This document shows positions 55,088 to 63,904 of a stretch of DNA of 64,000 nt, piece after piece. A model generated the notes under the pieces. That model was not told where the DNA came from. It saw nothing but the letters and a program-made list of their open reading frames with translations, and made no database searches. Each line of letters starts with the position of its first letter. Within the stretch, counting starts at the first letter, position 1. This stretch comes from Flavobacterium sp. (lineage in GTDB: Bacteria > Bacteroidota > Bacteroidia > Flavobacteriales > Flavobacteriaceae). The translations under genes were made by a program, and so were the position numbers. The stretch spans positions 17,189 through 81,188 of the forward strand of contig NZ_JAIXYH010000033.1 of assembly GCF_027490375.1 (NCBI RefSeq), read 5' to 3'.

Positions 55088-56398
55088 TTAAAACTCAACC
55101 GAAAACTGTTTCAACTTTCCACTGCGCGAACGTTCTAGAGCAGTTTTTTGCACGAAAGTAAAATGTAAACCCGATTCCAGATAGCGCCCGTTTGCAGCAA
55201 TGATTTCTGCTTTTTCGGTTTCAGATAGCGGCTCGCTGGCAACGTATTCAATGGTAAAACTATCCACATTTGTTTGCTTAATCACAAATTCCTTCACCTT
55301 GGCTTGATCTTGAATAATACTTTTGGTGACGTAGTAAAACGTGAGTCCGGGCGTAGTTTTCCCACTGGGCAAAACCGCAATGTCGTTAGTGCGACCCGTA
55401 AGCTGTTTCAAAAATAGGGTTTGCGTTTGTTGGTCGAAATCCAAAATACCGTTATCGCCAATATCATAACGAATAAACGGATGAGCACGGTTGTATAGGG
55501 CAGTAATCACAATTTTTCCCGCTTCGCCGTAAGGCAAAACCTCGTTGCGTTCATTCAAAATTTCGACCAATAGAGTAGTCTGATTGATTTTCCAAACGCC
55601 CGACGGATTTTCAAACGCAATTAAATCCAGCTCGCTTGCGCCGTATTCGTTTACAATGGGCACACCAAAAGCACGTTCCATAAACTGCCTATCGCTTTCA
55701 AACAGCATTTCCGATGTTGTAAAAACGGCTTTCAAGGTCGAACAAACGTCTTTTAAAACCACCTCTTTTTTCGCTAAATACTTCGCAAACAGCAGTAACG
55801 ACGAGGTGTAACCATTCACATACGCAAATGCCGACTTCCGAAATCGTGCCAGATAGGTTTCCAAAACACGATCCGACAAATCGAAAACCGGAAATCGGCG
55901 TCGGTGCATCAAAAAATCTTTGACTTCTTCTTTCCGTTTCGGCAAACCTTCTAACGGAATTCCGTAAAAGCGTGCCTGTAAATCGCGGTTAAAATCGATT
56001 CCGTGCGCGCCGAATTGCTGCTTGATGTATGCCCAAGTTAGTGCGTGACAATACTTGTCTTTGGCAAAAATAAAAGGTTCGCCACTCGATCCGCTGGTTT
56101 TGTTGACGTACACGTTTTTAGTTGTAAATCCTGCACTCAACCGCTTGGCTAGTGGTTGTTGGAAATCGGTTTTGGTAAGAATGGGTGCCTCGTGGAAACT
56201 AGTTGCGTTTGCTTTTTCGAACAGTTCTCGATAGTAGGCATTGTTTTTCAGATGAAATTCCAGAATTTCCGCAGCTTTTTTGCGCTGGTATTCCGCGGCA
56301 TTTTCAGCGAGTTCACGCTCAAATTGTTGCAAATCTTTTTGTGCTTTCTGCAAAGGAAAACCCAGCCATTCGAGCGATAAATCAGCTAAACCGGTCAC
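55088..56398 (-). CDS. PaaK-like adenylate-forming ligase
   Basis: A 436-residue ANL-type enzyme related to phenylacetate-CoA ligases and capsule-associated CapK-like proteins. The nucleotide-binding loop is KTSGSSGEPFIF (about 101-112), the later motif NEYGASELDLIAFENP (about 235-250), then RYDIGDNGILDF (near 311), and the lysine-rich C-terminal subdomain with RSRSGKLKQFSVEF. The substrate cannot be named; in polysaccharide loci such genes act on cell-surface sugar modification. The start is GTG 56398. Divergent from purD. Confidence 0.82.
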   Translation of the reverse strand: MTGLADLSLEWLGFPLQKAQKDLQQFERELAENAAEYQRKKAAEILEFHLKNNAYYRELFEKANATSFHEAPILTKTDFQQPLAKRLSAGFTTKNVYVNKTSGSSGEPFIFAKDKYCHALTWAYIKQQFGAHGIDFNRDLQARFYGIPLEGLPKRKEEVKDFLMHRRRFPVFDLSDRVLETYLARFRKSAFAYVNGYTSSLLLFAKYLAKKEVVLKDVCSTLKAVFTTSEMLFESDRQFMERAFGVPIVNEYGASELDLIAFENPSGVWKINQTTLLVEILNERNEVLPYGEAGKIVITALYNRAHPFIRYDIGDNGILDFDQQTQTLFLKQLTGRTNDIAVLPSGKTTPGLTFYYVTKSIIQDQAKVKEFVIKQTNVDSFTIEYVASEPLSETEKAEIIAANGRYLESGLHFTFVQKTALERSRSGKLKQFSVEF

Positions 56399-56463
56399 GT
56401 GTTTTTGTTTGTATCAAAAGTAATCAAATCGGATTTAGCTGTCGCATTTTTCTAAAAACGCAG

Positions 56464-56471
56464 TACTTTTG
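56464..56471 (+). promoter_or_regulatory. -7 element TACTTTTG of purD
   Basis: Matches TAnnTTTG, 22 bp before the ATG at 56494, and so supports the shorter purD start. Confidence 0.4.
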
Positions 56472-56493
56472 CGCGACTACGAAACACAACAAC

Positions 56494-57768
56494 ATGAACA
56501 TTTTACTATTGGGTTCTGGCGGAAGAGAGCATGCTTTCGCATACAAAATCACACAATCATCACTTTGCAGCAAATTATTTGTGGCGCCTGGAAACGCAGG
56601 AACGGCCAGCTGTGCCGAAAACGTTGCTATTGCTCCAACCGATTTTCCAAAAATAGCAAGCTTCTGTTTGGAAAACGACGTAAAAATGCTGGTTGTCGGA
56701 CCAGAAGATCCTTTAGTTAAGGGCGTTTACGATTACTTTTCGGAAACCGATTCGCTAAAGCATATTGCTGTGATTGGACCGTCGCAAAACGGCGCGCAAC
56801 TCGAAGGAAGTAAGGAATTTGCCAAGAAATTTCTGCAAAAGCACCACATTCCGACGGCGCAGTACGGAAGTTTTACTGCGGAAACCATCGACAACGGACT
56901 CTCATTTTTGGAAGGAATGTTGCCGCCTTACGTTTTAAAAGCCGACGGACTTGCCGCTGGAAAAGGTGTGGTGATCCTCGAGAATTTAGACGATGCCAAA
57001 GCAGAATTGCGAAGTATGTTGCTCGACAGTAAGTTTGGAGCCGCGAGTGCTAAAGTGGTTATCGAGGAATTTCTCGACGGAATTGAAATGAGTTGTTTTG
57101 TGGTAACCGACGGAAAGTCGTTTAAAATTTTACCTTTTGCGAAAGATTACAAGCGCATTGGCGTTGGAGATACGGGTTTAAACACAGGCGGTATGGGAGC
57201 AGTTTCGCCGGTTTCGTTTATCGACGCCGAGTTAGAATCGAAAATCGTGGAACGCATCGTAAAACCAACGGTTGCGGGTTTAAATTCAGACGGTATTGTG
57301 TATCGCGGGTTTGTTTTCATCGGATTGATAAATGTGGGTGGAAATCCGTTTGTTATTGAATATAACGTACGTATGGGCGATCCGGAAACTGAAGTTGTGT
57401 TGCCAAGAATTAGCTCTGATTTGGTGGAACTATTTCAAGCGGTATCGACCCAGACTTTGGAAAATTACGAACTACAAGTAGATTCGCGCACCGCGGTAAC
57501 TGTAATGACGGTTGCAGGAGGCTATCCGGAAGCTTACGATAAAGGGTTTGAAATATCCGGAATCGATAAAATAACGGAGGCGCTGGCGTTTCATGCTGGC
57601 ACTGCACTCCACGACGAGAAAGTGCTTACCAATGGCGGTCGGGTTTTAGCAGTAACGGCGTTGGCTGATGATTTGCCTGAGGCCATAAAAAAATCTTATC
57701 AAAATGTCGAAAAACTTCATTTTGATAAGATGTATTATAGAACGGATATCGGTAAGGATTTGTTGTAA
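56494..57768 (+). CDS. purD: Phosphoribosylamine--glycine ligase (GAR synthetase)
   Basis: Purine synthesis step joining phosphoribosylamine with glycine, ATP-dependent. About 424 residues from ATG 56494 (MNILLLGSGGREHAFAYKI); the frame extends 97 codons upstream without homology and across a divergent promoter, so the extension is rejected. ATP-grasp features are PPYVLKADGLAAGKGVVI (about 145-162), FEIEYNVRMGDPETEVVLPR (VIEYNVRMGDPE near 287-298) and GLNTGGMGAVSP (near 229). Followed by a bidirectional terminator. Confidence 0.97.
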   Translation: MNILLLGSGGREHAFAYKITQSSLCSKLFVAPGNAGTASCAENVAIAPTDFPKIASFCLENDVKMLVVGPEDPLVKGVYDYFSETDSLKHIAVIGPSQNGAQLEGSKEFAKKFLQKHHIPTAQYGSFTAETIDNGLSFLEGMLPPYVLKADGLAAGKGVVILENLDDAKAELRSMLLDSKFGAASAKVVIEEFLDGIEMSCFVVTDGKSFKILPFAKDYKRIGVGDTGLNTGGMGAVSPVSFIDAELESKIVERIVKPTVAGLNSDGIVYRGFVFIGLINVGGNPFVIEYNVRMGDPETEVVLPRISSDLVELFQAVSTQTLENYELQVDSRTAVTVMTVAGGYPEAYDKGFEISGIDKITEALAFHAGTALHDEKVLTNGGRVLAVTALADDLPEAIKKSYQNVEKLHFDKMYYRTDIGKDLL

Positions 57769-57787
57769 TCTTTACCGATTCGTTTTT
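57749..57787 (+). terminator. Terminator between purD and the DUF6341 gene
   Basis: TCGGTAAGGATT-TGTTGT-AATCTTTACCGA forms a 12-bp stem with one G-T pair, then TTCGTTTTTATTT. The stem includes the purD stop codon. It probably serves purD and lies at the convergent end of the next minus-strand gene. Confidence 0.65.
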
Positions 57788-58016
57788 ATTTCAAGAACGA
57801 GTGTGCAGTAGTATCTTGATTTTCTTCGTTGTTTGCTTTGTGCAACTGCAACTGCTTAATCCAGTAATACGTGTAACGAACGCAAACAGCCATAAAAATC
57901 CAGTTTATGATGTTTGCTAAACTCCAGTAGCTAAGCTCTAAACTTCTAAGGCCATCAAGTGGAACAAATAGAAAATCAACAAAAAATGTTTGAATCCCTT
58001 CCCAAAATGCTTTCAT
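57786..58016 (-). CDS. DUF6341-family small membrane protein
   Basis: A 76-residue protein (FWEGIQTFFVDFLFVPLDGLRSLELSYWSLANIINWIFMAVCVRYTYYWIKQLQLHKANNEENQD) with two hydrophobic helices and a conserved FWEGIQ/SWxxANxxNW pattern seen in flavobacteria. Function unknown. Divergent from the DUF6427 gene. Confidence 0.7.
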   Translation of the reverse strand: MKAFWEGIQTFFVDFLFVPLDGLRSLELSYWSLANIINWIFMAVCVRYTYYWIKQLQLHKANNEENQDTTAHSFLK

Positions 58017-58063
58017 CTGTGTCTATATGTTATATTTACCAAGCAAAAGTATAAAATACTTTA

Positions 58064-58987
58064 ATGATTACAACACTTTTTAGCAAATCGAGACCGCTCA
58101 ATTATTTGATTGTTGCTTGTTTGGCTTTGGGCAGCTCGATCATGGCTTTTCAGGCAGATGCGAAAATTGAAGTTAGTGCTGTGGTACAACAAATAAGTTG
58201 TAGCATTCTCTGGTTGCTTAGTTTGCTGTTGATCAACTTTATAACTAAAAGAAACAGTGTAAGCAAGGAAAATACATTTCCCATTCTATTTGCGGCTGTT
58301 TTCGTGTTGTTTATTCCCGAAGCTCTGCGCGATCTCAATATTTTGATAGCGCATTTTTTTATACTACTTGCCTTGCGCCGACTTATTTCGATGCAATCGT
58401 TGCTGGCTCCGAAAGAAAAAATCTTCGATGCCGCTTTGTGGATAAGCGTAGCGGCTTTGTTTCAGTTTTGGTGTGTACTCTATTTGTTTATCGTTTTTGT
58501 ATCGATTGTACTGCACGTATCGCGCGATTACCGGAATTGGATTTTGCCGTACTTCGGAGTAATTACCGCGTTGATTTTCGCGGGCATGGTTCATTATTTC
58601 AGCGATTTCAATCCGATTTCTTACTTCTACACTAATGCGGTAGTCGATTTATCGTTTGATTATTTTCAGGAAGTTTCTCAAAATGCAGCACTTTCAGCTT
58701 TTACGGCTTTTGCCTGCATTTTGTTTTTAGCCCAGCTTTTGTCGTTAAGCGGAAAACCCCTTATTCTACACGCCGCCTACAAAAAAGTACTTTTTTCGTT
58801 TTGTATTGGCGGTTTAATTTTCGTTTTTTCAACAGCAAAAGCAAACGATTTACTGTTGTTTACCGTATTTCCTCTTGCGGTAATGACGGCGAGTTTTGTT
58901 GAAGAAATGACCGGTAAATGGATTAAAGAAATTGCCGTGTGGCTGTTAGTTATCTCGGCAGTTACCTTCTTTTTTTGGCAGTTATAA
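58064..58987 (+). CDS. DUF6427-family polytopic membrane protein
   Basis: A 307-residue inner-membrane protein with about eight to ten hydrophobic segments (FSKSRPLNYLIVACLALGSSIMAF; LLSLLLINFITKRNSVSKENTF; FQFWCVLYLFIVFVSIVLHVSRDYRNWILPYFGVITALIFAGM; and others). Members occur beside purD and upp in flavobacteria; function unknown. The 3' end stops 7 bp before that of convergent upp. Confidence 0.75.
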   Translation: MITTLFSKSRPLNYLIVACLALGSSIMAFQADAKIEVSAVVQQISCSILWLLSLLLINFITKRNSVSKENTFPILFAAVFVLFIPEALRDLNILIAHFFILLALRRLISMQSLLAPKEKIFDAALWISVAALFQFWCVLYLFIVFVSIVLHVSRDYRNWILPYFGVITALIFAGMVHYFSDFNPISYFYTNAVVDLSFDYFQEVSQNAALSAFTAFACILFLAQLLSLSGKPLILHAAYKKVLFSFCIGGLIFVFSTAKANDLLLFTVFPLAVMTASFVEEMTGKWIKEIAVWLLVISAVTFFFWQL

Positions 58988-58994
58988 CCACAAA

Positions 58995-59648
58995 CTACAG
59001 TTTCGGACCAAAGGCTAAATCGCCGGCATCGCCTAAGCCCGGCACGATGTAATTCTGAGCGTTTAACGCCTCATCTATTTCGCCAATCCAAAGTGTCGTA
59101 TTTTCGGGCAAGTGCTTTTGCAGATAGTCGATTCCTTCCGGCGCAGCAATTACCGCGGCAATATGTAATTCGGCGGGTTTCATTTCTTCTAGCAATTTTT
59201 CGCAGCAAGCAAGTAGGGAGCGTCCGGTTGCCAACATCGGATCGGCGAGTATTAGAATTTTGTTGTTCAAGTCGGGAATGGCTTGATATTCTACTTTAAT
59301 TTCGAACGAACCGTGATCCTCACTGTAAGCGCGATACGCTGAAATGAAACCGCTTTCCGCTTGGTCGAACACGTCGAGTAAGCCCGCATGTAACGGAATC
59401 CCCGCCCGCAAAATACTAGCAATTACGACAGGTTTTGCCAAGCGGAAACTGTGTTTTTCGCCCAAGGGTGTGAGTACAGTATTCGGTACGTACTCGAGTG
59501 ATTTCGAAATTTCGAACGCCAATAAAGTTCCGATACGCTCTATGTTTTTGCGAAAACGCATGCGGTCGGTTTGCACATCTACGGCGCGTAACTCGCTCAT
59601 AAATTGATGTAAAACAGAATTCTGCTCGGATAAATTTCGGATTTTCAT
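58995..59648 (-). CDS. upp: Uracil phosphoribosyltransferase
   Basis: Salvage enzyme making UMP from uracil and PRPP. The 217-residue protein has PVVIASILRAGIPLHAGLLDVF, the PRPP-binding loop KILILADPMLATGRSLLACCE (about 129-149) and the C-terminal uracil-binding YIVPGLGDAGDLAFGPKL. The ATG at 59648 is preceded by a 77-bp divergent region with DUF4254. Confidence 0.93.
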   Translation of the reverse strand: MKIRNLSEQNSVLHQFMSELRAVDVQTDRMRFRKNIERIGTLLAFEISKSLEYVPNTVLTPLGEKHSFRLAKPVVIASILRAGIPLHAGLLDVFDQAESGFISAYRAYSEDHGSFEIKVEYQAIPDLNNKILILADPMLATGRSLLACCEKLLEEMKPAELHIAAVIAAPEGIDYLQKHLPENTTLWIGEIDEALNAQNYIVPGLGDAGDLAFGPKL

Positions 59649-59697
59649 AAGCTTTATTTGCGCAAGCTAATTTGTGCGCGGATAAAAGTATAAAAAG

Positions 59698-59705
59698 TAT
59701 CTTTG
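59698..59705 (+). promoter_or_regulatory. Promoter of the DUF4254-GT9 operon
   Basis: TATCTTTG (-7) with TTTG at 59671-59674 (-33), separated by 23 bp, fits the known flavobacterial spacing range of 17-23. It lies 20 bp before the DUF4254 ATG. This is one of the best promoter matches in the window. Confidence 0.55.
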
Positions 59706-59725
59706 CACTTTAAATTCTTGAACCT

Positions 59726-60331
59726 ATGTTTTCAAAACTAGCAAATGCCGTATTCGAACAAAGTATTGCCGATTACCACAAATACGACAGTGTAGATCAG
59801 CCGATCGCCAATCCGTATCCGAAAGATCAGTTCGAACATTTATTGTACATGAAAAATTGGATTGACACGGTACAATGGCATTATGAAGATATCATCCGCG
59901 ATCCGCAAATTGATCCTGTAGCTGCTTTGGTTTTGAAACGCAAGATTGATGCATCCAATCAAGAAAGAACTGATGTTGTAGAGTACATTGATAGTTACTT
60001 TCTTCAAAAATACGCAGACGTGAGTCCGAACAGCGACGCTAAAATTAACAGTGAGAGTCCGGCGTGGGCGTTTGATCGTTTGTCTATTCTAGCTTTGAAA
60101 ATTTTCCACATGCGTGAAGAAGCTGAGCGTGCTGATGCTAGCGCGGAACACCGTGCCAAGTGTCAGGAAAAACTCAATGTTTTGTTGGAGCAACGCACCG
60201 ACTTGTCGACCGCAATCGACGACTTACTTTCCGATATCGAACAAGGTAAAAAGTTCATGAAAGTGTACAAGCAAATGAAAATGTACAACGACGACGACTT
60301 GAACCCGGTTCTTTACCAAGCCAAGAAATAA
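59726..60331 (+). CDS. DUF4254-family protein
   Basis: A 201-residue soluble, mostly helical protein (FEQSIADYHKYDSVDQPIANPYPKDQFEHLLYMKNWIDTVQWHYEDIIRDP; later PAWAFDRLSILALKIFHMREEAERADAS). DUF4254 genes are commonly next to family-9 glycosyltransferases and polysaccharide genes in Bacteroidota; no enzyme motif is visible. Starts at ATG 59726, 3 bp before the GT9 gene, so both are in one operon. Confidence 0.85.
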   Translation: MFSKLANAVFEQSIADYHKYDSVDQPIANPYPKDQFEHLLYMKNWIDTVQWHYEDIIRDPQIDPVAALVLKRKIDASNQERTDVVEYIDSYFLQKYADVSPNSDAKINSESPAWAFDRLSILALKIFHMREEAERADASAEHRAKCQEKLNVLLEQRTDLSTAIDDLLSDIEQGKKFMKVYKQMKMYNDDDLNPVLYQAKK

Positions 60332-60334
60332 AAA

Positions 60335-61348
60335 TTGAAATCGACCGTGCCGCATATTGCCTTTTTCCGAATTTCGGCTTTGGGCGATATTGCTATGTGC
60401 GTGCCAGCGATTAAAGCCGTTCGCGAGAAATATCCCGATTTACGCATCAGTGTAATTAGCATTGCTTTTGCCGAACCACTTTTCCAGGAAATTCCGAATT
60501 GTAATTTTATTGCATTCGATAAAACAAGGGATGGAAGCATTCTCGGATTGTGGAAGTTACAAAGGAAGCTTCGCGCTTTAGAGATAACGCATTTTGCAGA
60601 TTTTCATCAAGTGTTTCGATCGAAGCTGCTTCGTTTTTTTCTTAAGGGAAGCGGAATCCAAACGGCAGCTATCGATAAGGCACGTGCGCTAAAACGAAAG
60701 CTCACGGCTGGAAACGGTCGTTTTCCGATTCCGACGGTTTTCGATAGGCAACTTGAAGTCTTACAGCAATTGAACTTTACCATTGGTCATGCTGATTTAC
60801 AGCCGTTGCCAAAACGAAGTATTCCCCAGGAATTTTCTTCTGCCAATCGAAAGGTCGGTATAGCTCCGTTTGCGCAACACGCTTCTAAAGTGTACGATTT
60901 GGATTTGCTAAAATCGGTTATTCGAGGAGTGCTTGAACTGTCGGTTGCTGAGGTGATTCTTTTTGGAAGCAAATCGGAGTTAGCGGTTTTGCAGGAAATA
61001 AGATCAGATGAAAATCGGATTCGTATTGCAGCAGGTGCCTTATCTTTTCGAGAGGAATTGGCTCTTATCAGTTGTTTGGATGTTATGTTGAGTATGGATT
61101 CGGCAAACGGACATTTAGCGGCCTTGTACGGTGTTCCGGTGGTTACACTTTGGGGTGTTACGCATCCTGATGCGGGTTTTAAACCATTTTTACAAACCGA
61201 TGAGAATCAATTAACTGCCGATCTGACGCGTTTCCCGAAAATTCCGACTTCGATATACGGAGGCAAATATCCCCCAGACTATGCCCGTGCCATTGACAGT
61301 ATAGCGCCGGAAAAAGTAGTAGAGCGCTTATTGCACTTGCTTTCTTAA
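60335..61348 (+). CDS. Glycosyltransferase family 9 protein (heptosyltransferase-like)
   Basis: A 337-residue cytoplasmic-face enzyme, predicted to add a sugar to lipopolysaccharide core or a related glycan. FRISALGDIAMCVPAIKAVREKYP (about 10-33) is the GT9 N-terminal signature, and the C-terminal donor region is VMLSMDSANGHLAALYGVPVVTLWGVTHPDAGFKP. The start is TTG (60335), 3 bp after the DUF4254 stop; the next in-frame ATG would cut into the conserved N-terminus. Donor and acceptor are unknown. Confidence 0.88.
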   Translation: MKSTVPHIAFFRISALGDIAMCVPAIKAVREKYPDLRISVISIAFAEPLFQEIPNCNFIAFDKTRDGSILGLWKLQRKLRALEITHFADFHQVFRSKLLRFFLKGSGIQTAAIDKARALKRKLTAGNGRFPIPTVFDRQLEVLQQLNFTIGHADLQPLPKRSIPQEFSSANRKVGIAPFAQHASKVYDLDLLKSVIRGVLELSVAEVILFGSKSELAVLQEIRSDENRIRIAAGALSFREELALISCLDVMLSMDSANGHLAALYGVPVVTLWGVTHPDAGFKPFLQTDENQLTADLTRFPKIPTSIYGGKYPPDYARAIDSIAPEKVVERLLHLLS

Positions 61349-61433
61349 GTTACTTCCGCTTTTTTCTCACAGAATAACAGAGGTCTCAGAAAATGGAGTT
61401 AATGAGTTTATACGGCTTTGCGAAAATTTAAAC

Positions 61434-61451
61434 GTAATATTGCAATATTAC
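61434..61451. promoter_or_regulatory. 18-bp perfect palindrome GTAATATTGCAATATTAC
   Basis: Located in the non-coding 61349-61752 stretch, about 85 bp after the GT9 stop and followed 1 bp later by CACGTG. No promoter element is adjacent. It could be a regulator site or a leftover of a mobile element; nothing more can be said. Confidence 0.35.
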
Positions 61452-61539
61452 CACGTGTAAAAAACTGCAAATCAAAATTTTGTTTAAATGTATTATCAAT
61501 TAATTTATTGGTACTTACAATTCTCATTCACTAACGTTC

Positions 61540-61680
61540 AGGCACGATTTTGCGTGAGGGATGGCAGTGGAAATCCTGTTTTGCGCTTCCATTTATGGCG
61601 CAGAACAGATTGAAACGTACAGCCCGACCTGCCCGCTTCATAGATTTCCAGTACTCGCGGGCAGGACGCCCCCAAAAGAA
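61540..61680 (-). repeat. GGGC structured repeat, copy at 61.6 kb
   Basis: Minus strand: TTTTGGGGGCGT, stem 1 CCTGCCCGC/GCGGGCAGG (61657-61665 with 61628-61636) around GTACTGGAAATCTATG, TCGGGCTGTACGTTTCAAT, stem 2 (61598-61608 with 61576-61586, one G-T pair), GATTTCCACTGCCATCCC and a CACG/CGTG hairpin. It is the most complete member of the family. It causes a false N-terminal extension of aspS. Confidence 0.8.
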
Positions 61681-61727
61681 AAAGAAGATTCGAGCTATTG
61701 TACACCTAAAAACAGCAGTCTTTTCTC

Positions 61728-61735
61728 TAAATTTG
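61728..61735 (+). promoter_or_regulatory. -7 element TAAATTTG of aspS
   Basis: Matches TAnnTTTG, 17 bp before the ATG at 61753, and lies downstream of the repeat. Supports the shorter aspS start. Confidence 0.45.
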
Positions 61736-61752
61736 CAGCCAAATTTTTAAGC

Positions 61753-63501
61753 ATGTACAGAACGCATACCTGTGGTGAATTAAGCCTGCAACACGTTAAC
61801 CAAACCGTAACTTTAGCCGGTTGGGTTCAGAAATCGAGAGACAAAGGATTTATGAATTGGGTCGATTTGCGCGATCGTTACGGCATCACGCAATTGGTTT
61901 TTGATGAGAGTCGAACTGATGCACAAGTATTTACTTTGGCGAAAACCCTCGGGCGTGAATTCGTAATTCAAGCTACAGGTACGGTTATCGAACGCGAAGC
62001 TAAAAATCCGAATATGCCCACAGGCGACATAGAATTGTTGGTTACCGAACTGCGCATTTTAAACGCATCGATTACGCCGCCATTTACTATTGAAGACGAA
62101 ACCGACGGTGGAGAAGACATTCGGATGAAGTTTCGTTACCTTGATATTCGCCGAAATCCGGTGAAAAACAGTTTGTTGTTTCGCCACAAAGTAACTATGG
62201 AAGTGCGTAATTACTTGTCGGCCAAAGGATTTTGCGAAGTGGAAACGCCGTATTTAATTAAATCGACTCCCGAAGGTGCGCGCGATTTTGTGGTGCCCAG
62301 TCGGATGAATCCCGGACAATTTTACGCCTTGCCGCAATCGCCACAAACTTTTAAACAATTGTTGATGGTGGGCGGTATGGACAAGTACTTCCAGATTGTG
62401 AAGTGCTTTAGAGATGAGGATTTACGTGCCGACAGACAGCCGGAATTCACACAAATTGACTGTGAAATGGCGTTTGTGGAACAAGAAGATATTTTGAATG
62501 TTTTTGAAGGATTAACGCGTCATTTGTTGAAAGAAATCAAAGGAATTGACGTGGCTGAATTTCCGCGTATGACCTACGATTACGCGATGAAAACCTACGG
62601 AAACGACAAGCCGGATATACGTTTTGGTATGAAATTCGGCGAGCTCAATGCCGTAGCGCAGCACAAAGAGTTTGGCGTATTTAATTCGGCGGAGTTAGTG
62701 GTTGGGATTGCTGCGCCGAATTGCGGGGAATTGACTCGTAAGGAAATAGATGCGTTGATAGAATGGGTGAAACGTCCGCAGATTGGCGCTTCGGGTATGG
62801 TTTACGTGAAATGCAACGCCGACGGTACGTTTAAATCGAGCGTGGATAAATTTTACGATCAAGCCGATTTACAGCAATGGGCGGCAGCAACAGGTGCTCA
62901 GGCTGGCGATATGATTTTTATACTTTCGGGCACGGCCGACAAAACGCGTTCGCAACTTTCGGCATTGCGTATGGAGTTAGCCACTCGATTAGGTTTGCGC
63001 AAGCCCGATGAGTTTGCACCACTTTGGGTGGTTGATTTTCCGTTGTTGGAACTGGATGAAGAAACGGGTCGTTACCACGCGATGCACCATCCGTTTACGT
63101 CTCCTAAGCCCGAAGATATTGCGTTGTTGGCAACTGAACCTGGAAAAGTACGTGCCAATGCTTACGATATGGTTTTGAACGGTAATGAAATTGGCGGCGG
63201 ATCGATTAGAATTCACGATAAAGCCACACAGGCGTTGATGTTTAAATACTTGGGCTTTACGGAAGAAGAAGCTTACAACCAATTTGGTTTCTTGATGGAT
63301 GCGTTTCAGTACGGAGCTCCGCCACATGGAGGTTTGGCTTTTGGTTTAGACCGATTGGTTGCCATTTTAGGCGGACAAGAAACGATTCGCGATTTCATTG
63401 CGTTCCCGAAAAACAACGCTGGCCGTGATGTGATGATCGACGCGCCTGCGGTTATTGATGAGAAGCAGCTTAAGGAGTTGTATATCAGTAACACATTATA
63501 A
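61753..63501 (+). CDS. aspS: Aspartyl-tRNA synthetase
   Basis: Class II enzyme charging tRNA-Asp. About 582 residues from ATG 61753 ([36 protein letters not shown]); 64 codons of in-frame repeat sequence upstream are rejected. The N-terminal OB fold is followed by [29 protein letters not shown] (motif 1 region), motif 2 [18 protein letters not shown] (about 218-235), the bacterial insertion domain, and motif 3 [13 protein letters not shown] (about 529-541). No anticodon-domain abnormality was seen. Confidence 0.97.
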   Translation: MYRTHTCGELSLQHVNQTVTLAGWVQKSRDKGFMNWVDLRDRYGITQLVFDESRTDAQVFTLAKTLGREFVIQATGTVIEREAKNPNMPTGDIELLVTELRILNASITPPFTIEDETDGGEDIRMKFRYLDIRRNPVKNSLLFRHKVTMEVRNYLSAKGFCEVETPYLIKSTPEGARDFVVPSRMNPGQFYALPQSPQTFKQLLMVGGMDKYFQIVKCFRDEDLRADRQPEFTQIDCEMAFVEQEDILNVFEGLTRHLLKEIKGIDVAEFPRMTYDYAMKTYGNDKPDIRFGMKFGELNAVAQHKEFGVFNSAELVVGIAAPNCGELTRKEIDALIEWVKRPQIGASGMVYVKCNADGTFKSSVDKFYDQADLQQWAAATGAQAGDMIFILSGTADKTRSQLSALRMELATRLGLRKPDEFAPLWVVDFPLLELDEETGRYHAMHHPFTSPKPEDIALLATEPGKVRANAYDMVLNGNEIGGGSIRIHDKATQALMFKYLGFTEEEAYNQFGFLMDAFQYGAPPHGGLAFGLDRLVAILGGQETIRDFIAFPKNNAGRDVMIDAPAVIDEKQLKELYISNTL

Positions 63502-63563
63502 GATACCGATAGATTTTTTTACAAATATTTAACAGGTTTTAGCGTTTGCATACCAAATAAGGT

Positions 63564-63571
63564 TACCTTTG
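63564..63571 (+). promoter_or_regulatory. -7 element TACCTTTG of the cold-shock gene
   Basis: Matches TAnnTTTG, 25 bp before the ATG at 63597. TTTG at 63545-63548 is spaced only 15 bp from it, shorter than the usual 17-23, so the -33 assignment is doubtful. Confidence 0.4.
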
Positions 63572-63596
63572 GCGCATAATCTCATATTTTTTTACA

Positions 63597-63794
63597 ATGC
63601 GTACAGGTACAGTAAAGTTTTTTAACGAATCAAAAGGTTACGGATTCATTACCGATGAAGAAACAGGTCAAGACATTTTTGTTCATGCAACAGGAATTTC
63701 AACTGATGGTCTTCAACAAGGTGATCGTGTATCTTACGAGGAAGAAGAAGGACGAAAAGGAAAAGTTGCAGCACAAGTAACTGCAGTTGACTAA
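63597..63794 (+). CDS. Cold-shock domain protein (CspA family)
   Basis: A 65-residue single-stranded nucleic-acid-binding protein. RNP1 is KGYGFIT (about 13-19) and RNP2 DIFVHATGI (about 26-34); TGTVKFFNESKGYGFI is the family start and KGKVAAQVTAVD the end. It could act as an RNA chaperone. Short predicted leader, without the long cold-responsive leader of E. coli cspA. Ends in a strong terminator. Confidence 0.95.
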   Translation: MRTGTVKFFNESKGYGFITDEETGQDIFVHATGISTDGLQQGDRVSYEEEEGRKGKVAAQVTAVD

Positions 63795-63814
63795 ACATAA
63801 AGTTTACGATTTTT

Positions 63815-63838
63815 AAAAACGCCTTCGGGCGTTTTTTT
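63815..63838 (+). terminator. Rho-independent terminator of the cold-shock gene
   Basis: AAAACGCC-TTCG-GGCGTTTT followed by a T run, about 21 bp after the stop. The stable UUCG tetraloop makes this a confident call. Confidence 0.92.
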
Positions 63839-63841
63839 ATT

Positions 63842-63904
63842 TAACGTGAGTTCGATATAAAAATCAAAGTTAGAAATCATTTAAATAACGTGAGTTCGAT
63901 ATAA
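63842..63904. repeat. Two copies of a 19-bp direct repeat beside a probable IS
   Basis: TAACGTGAGTTCGATATAA occurs at 63842-63860 and 63886-63904, 44 bp apart. The inner copy directly abuts the stop codon of the truncated minus-strand reading frame at the window edge. Its position suggests the terminal sequence of the element, and the outer copy may be a leftover of another. Confidence 0.7.

Noticed and set aside
56203..56493. 97-codon upstream extension of purD
   Set aside because: It crosses the divergent PaaK-like gene start and the purD -7 element; the family starts at MNILLLGSGG.
61561..61752. 64-codon upstream extension of aspS
   Set aside because: It translates the structured repeat and the promoter; AspS begins at [10 protein letters not shown].
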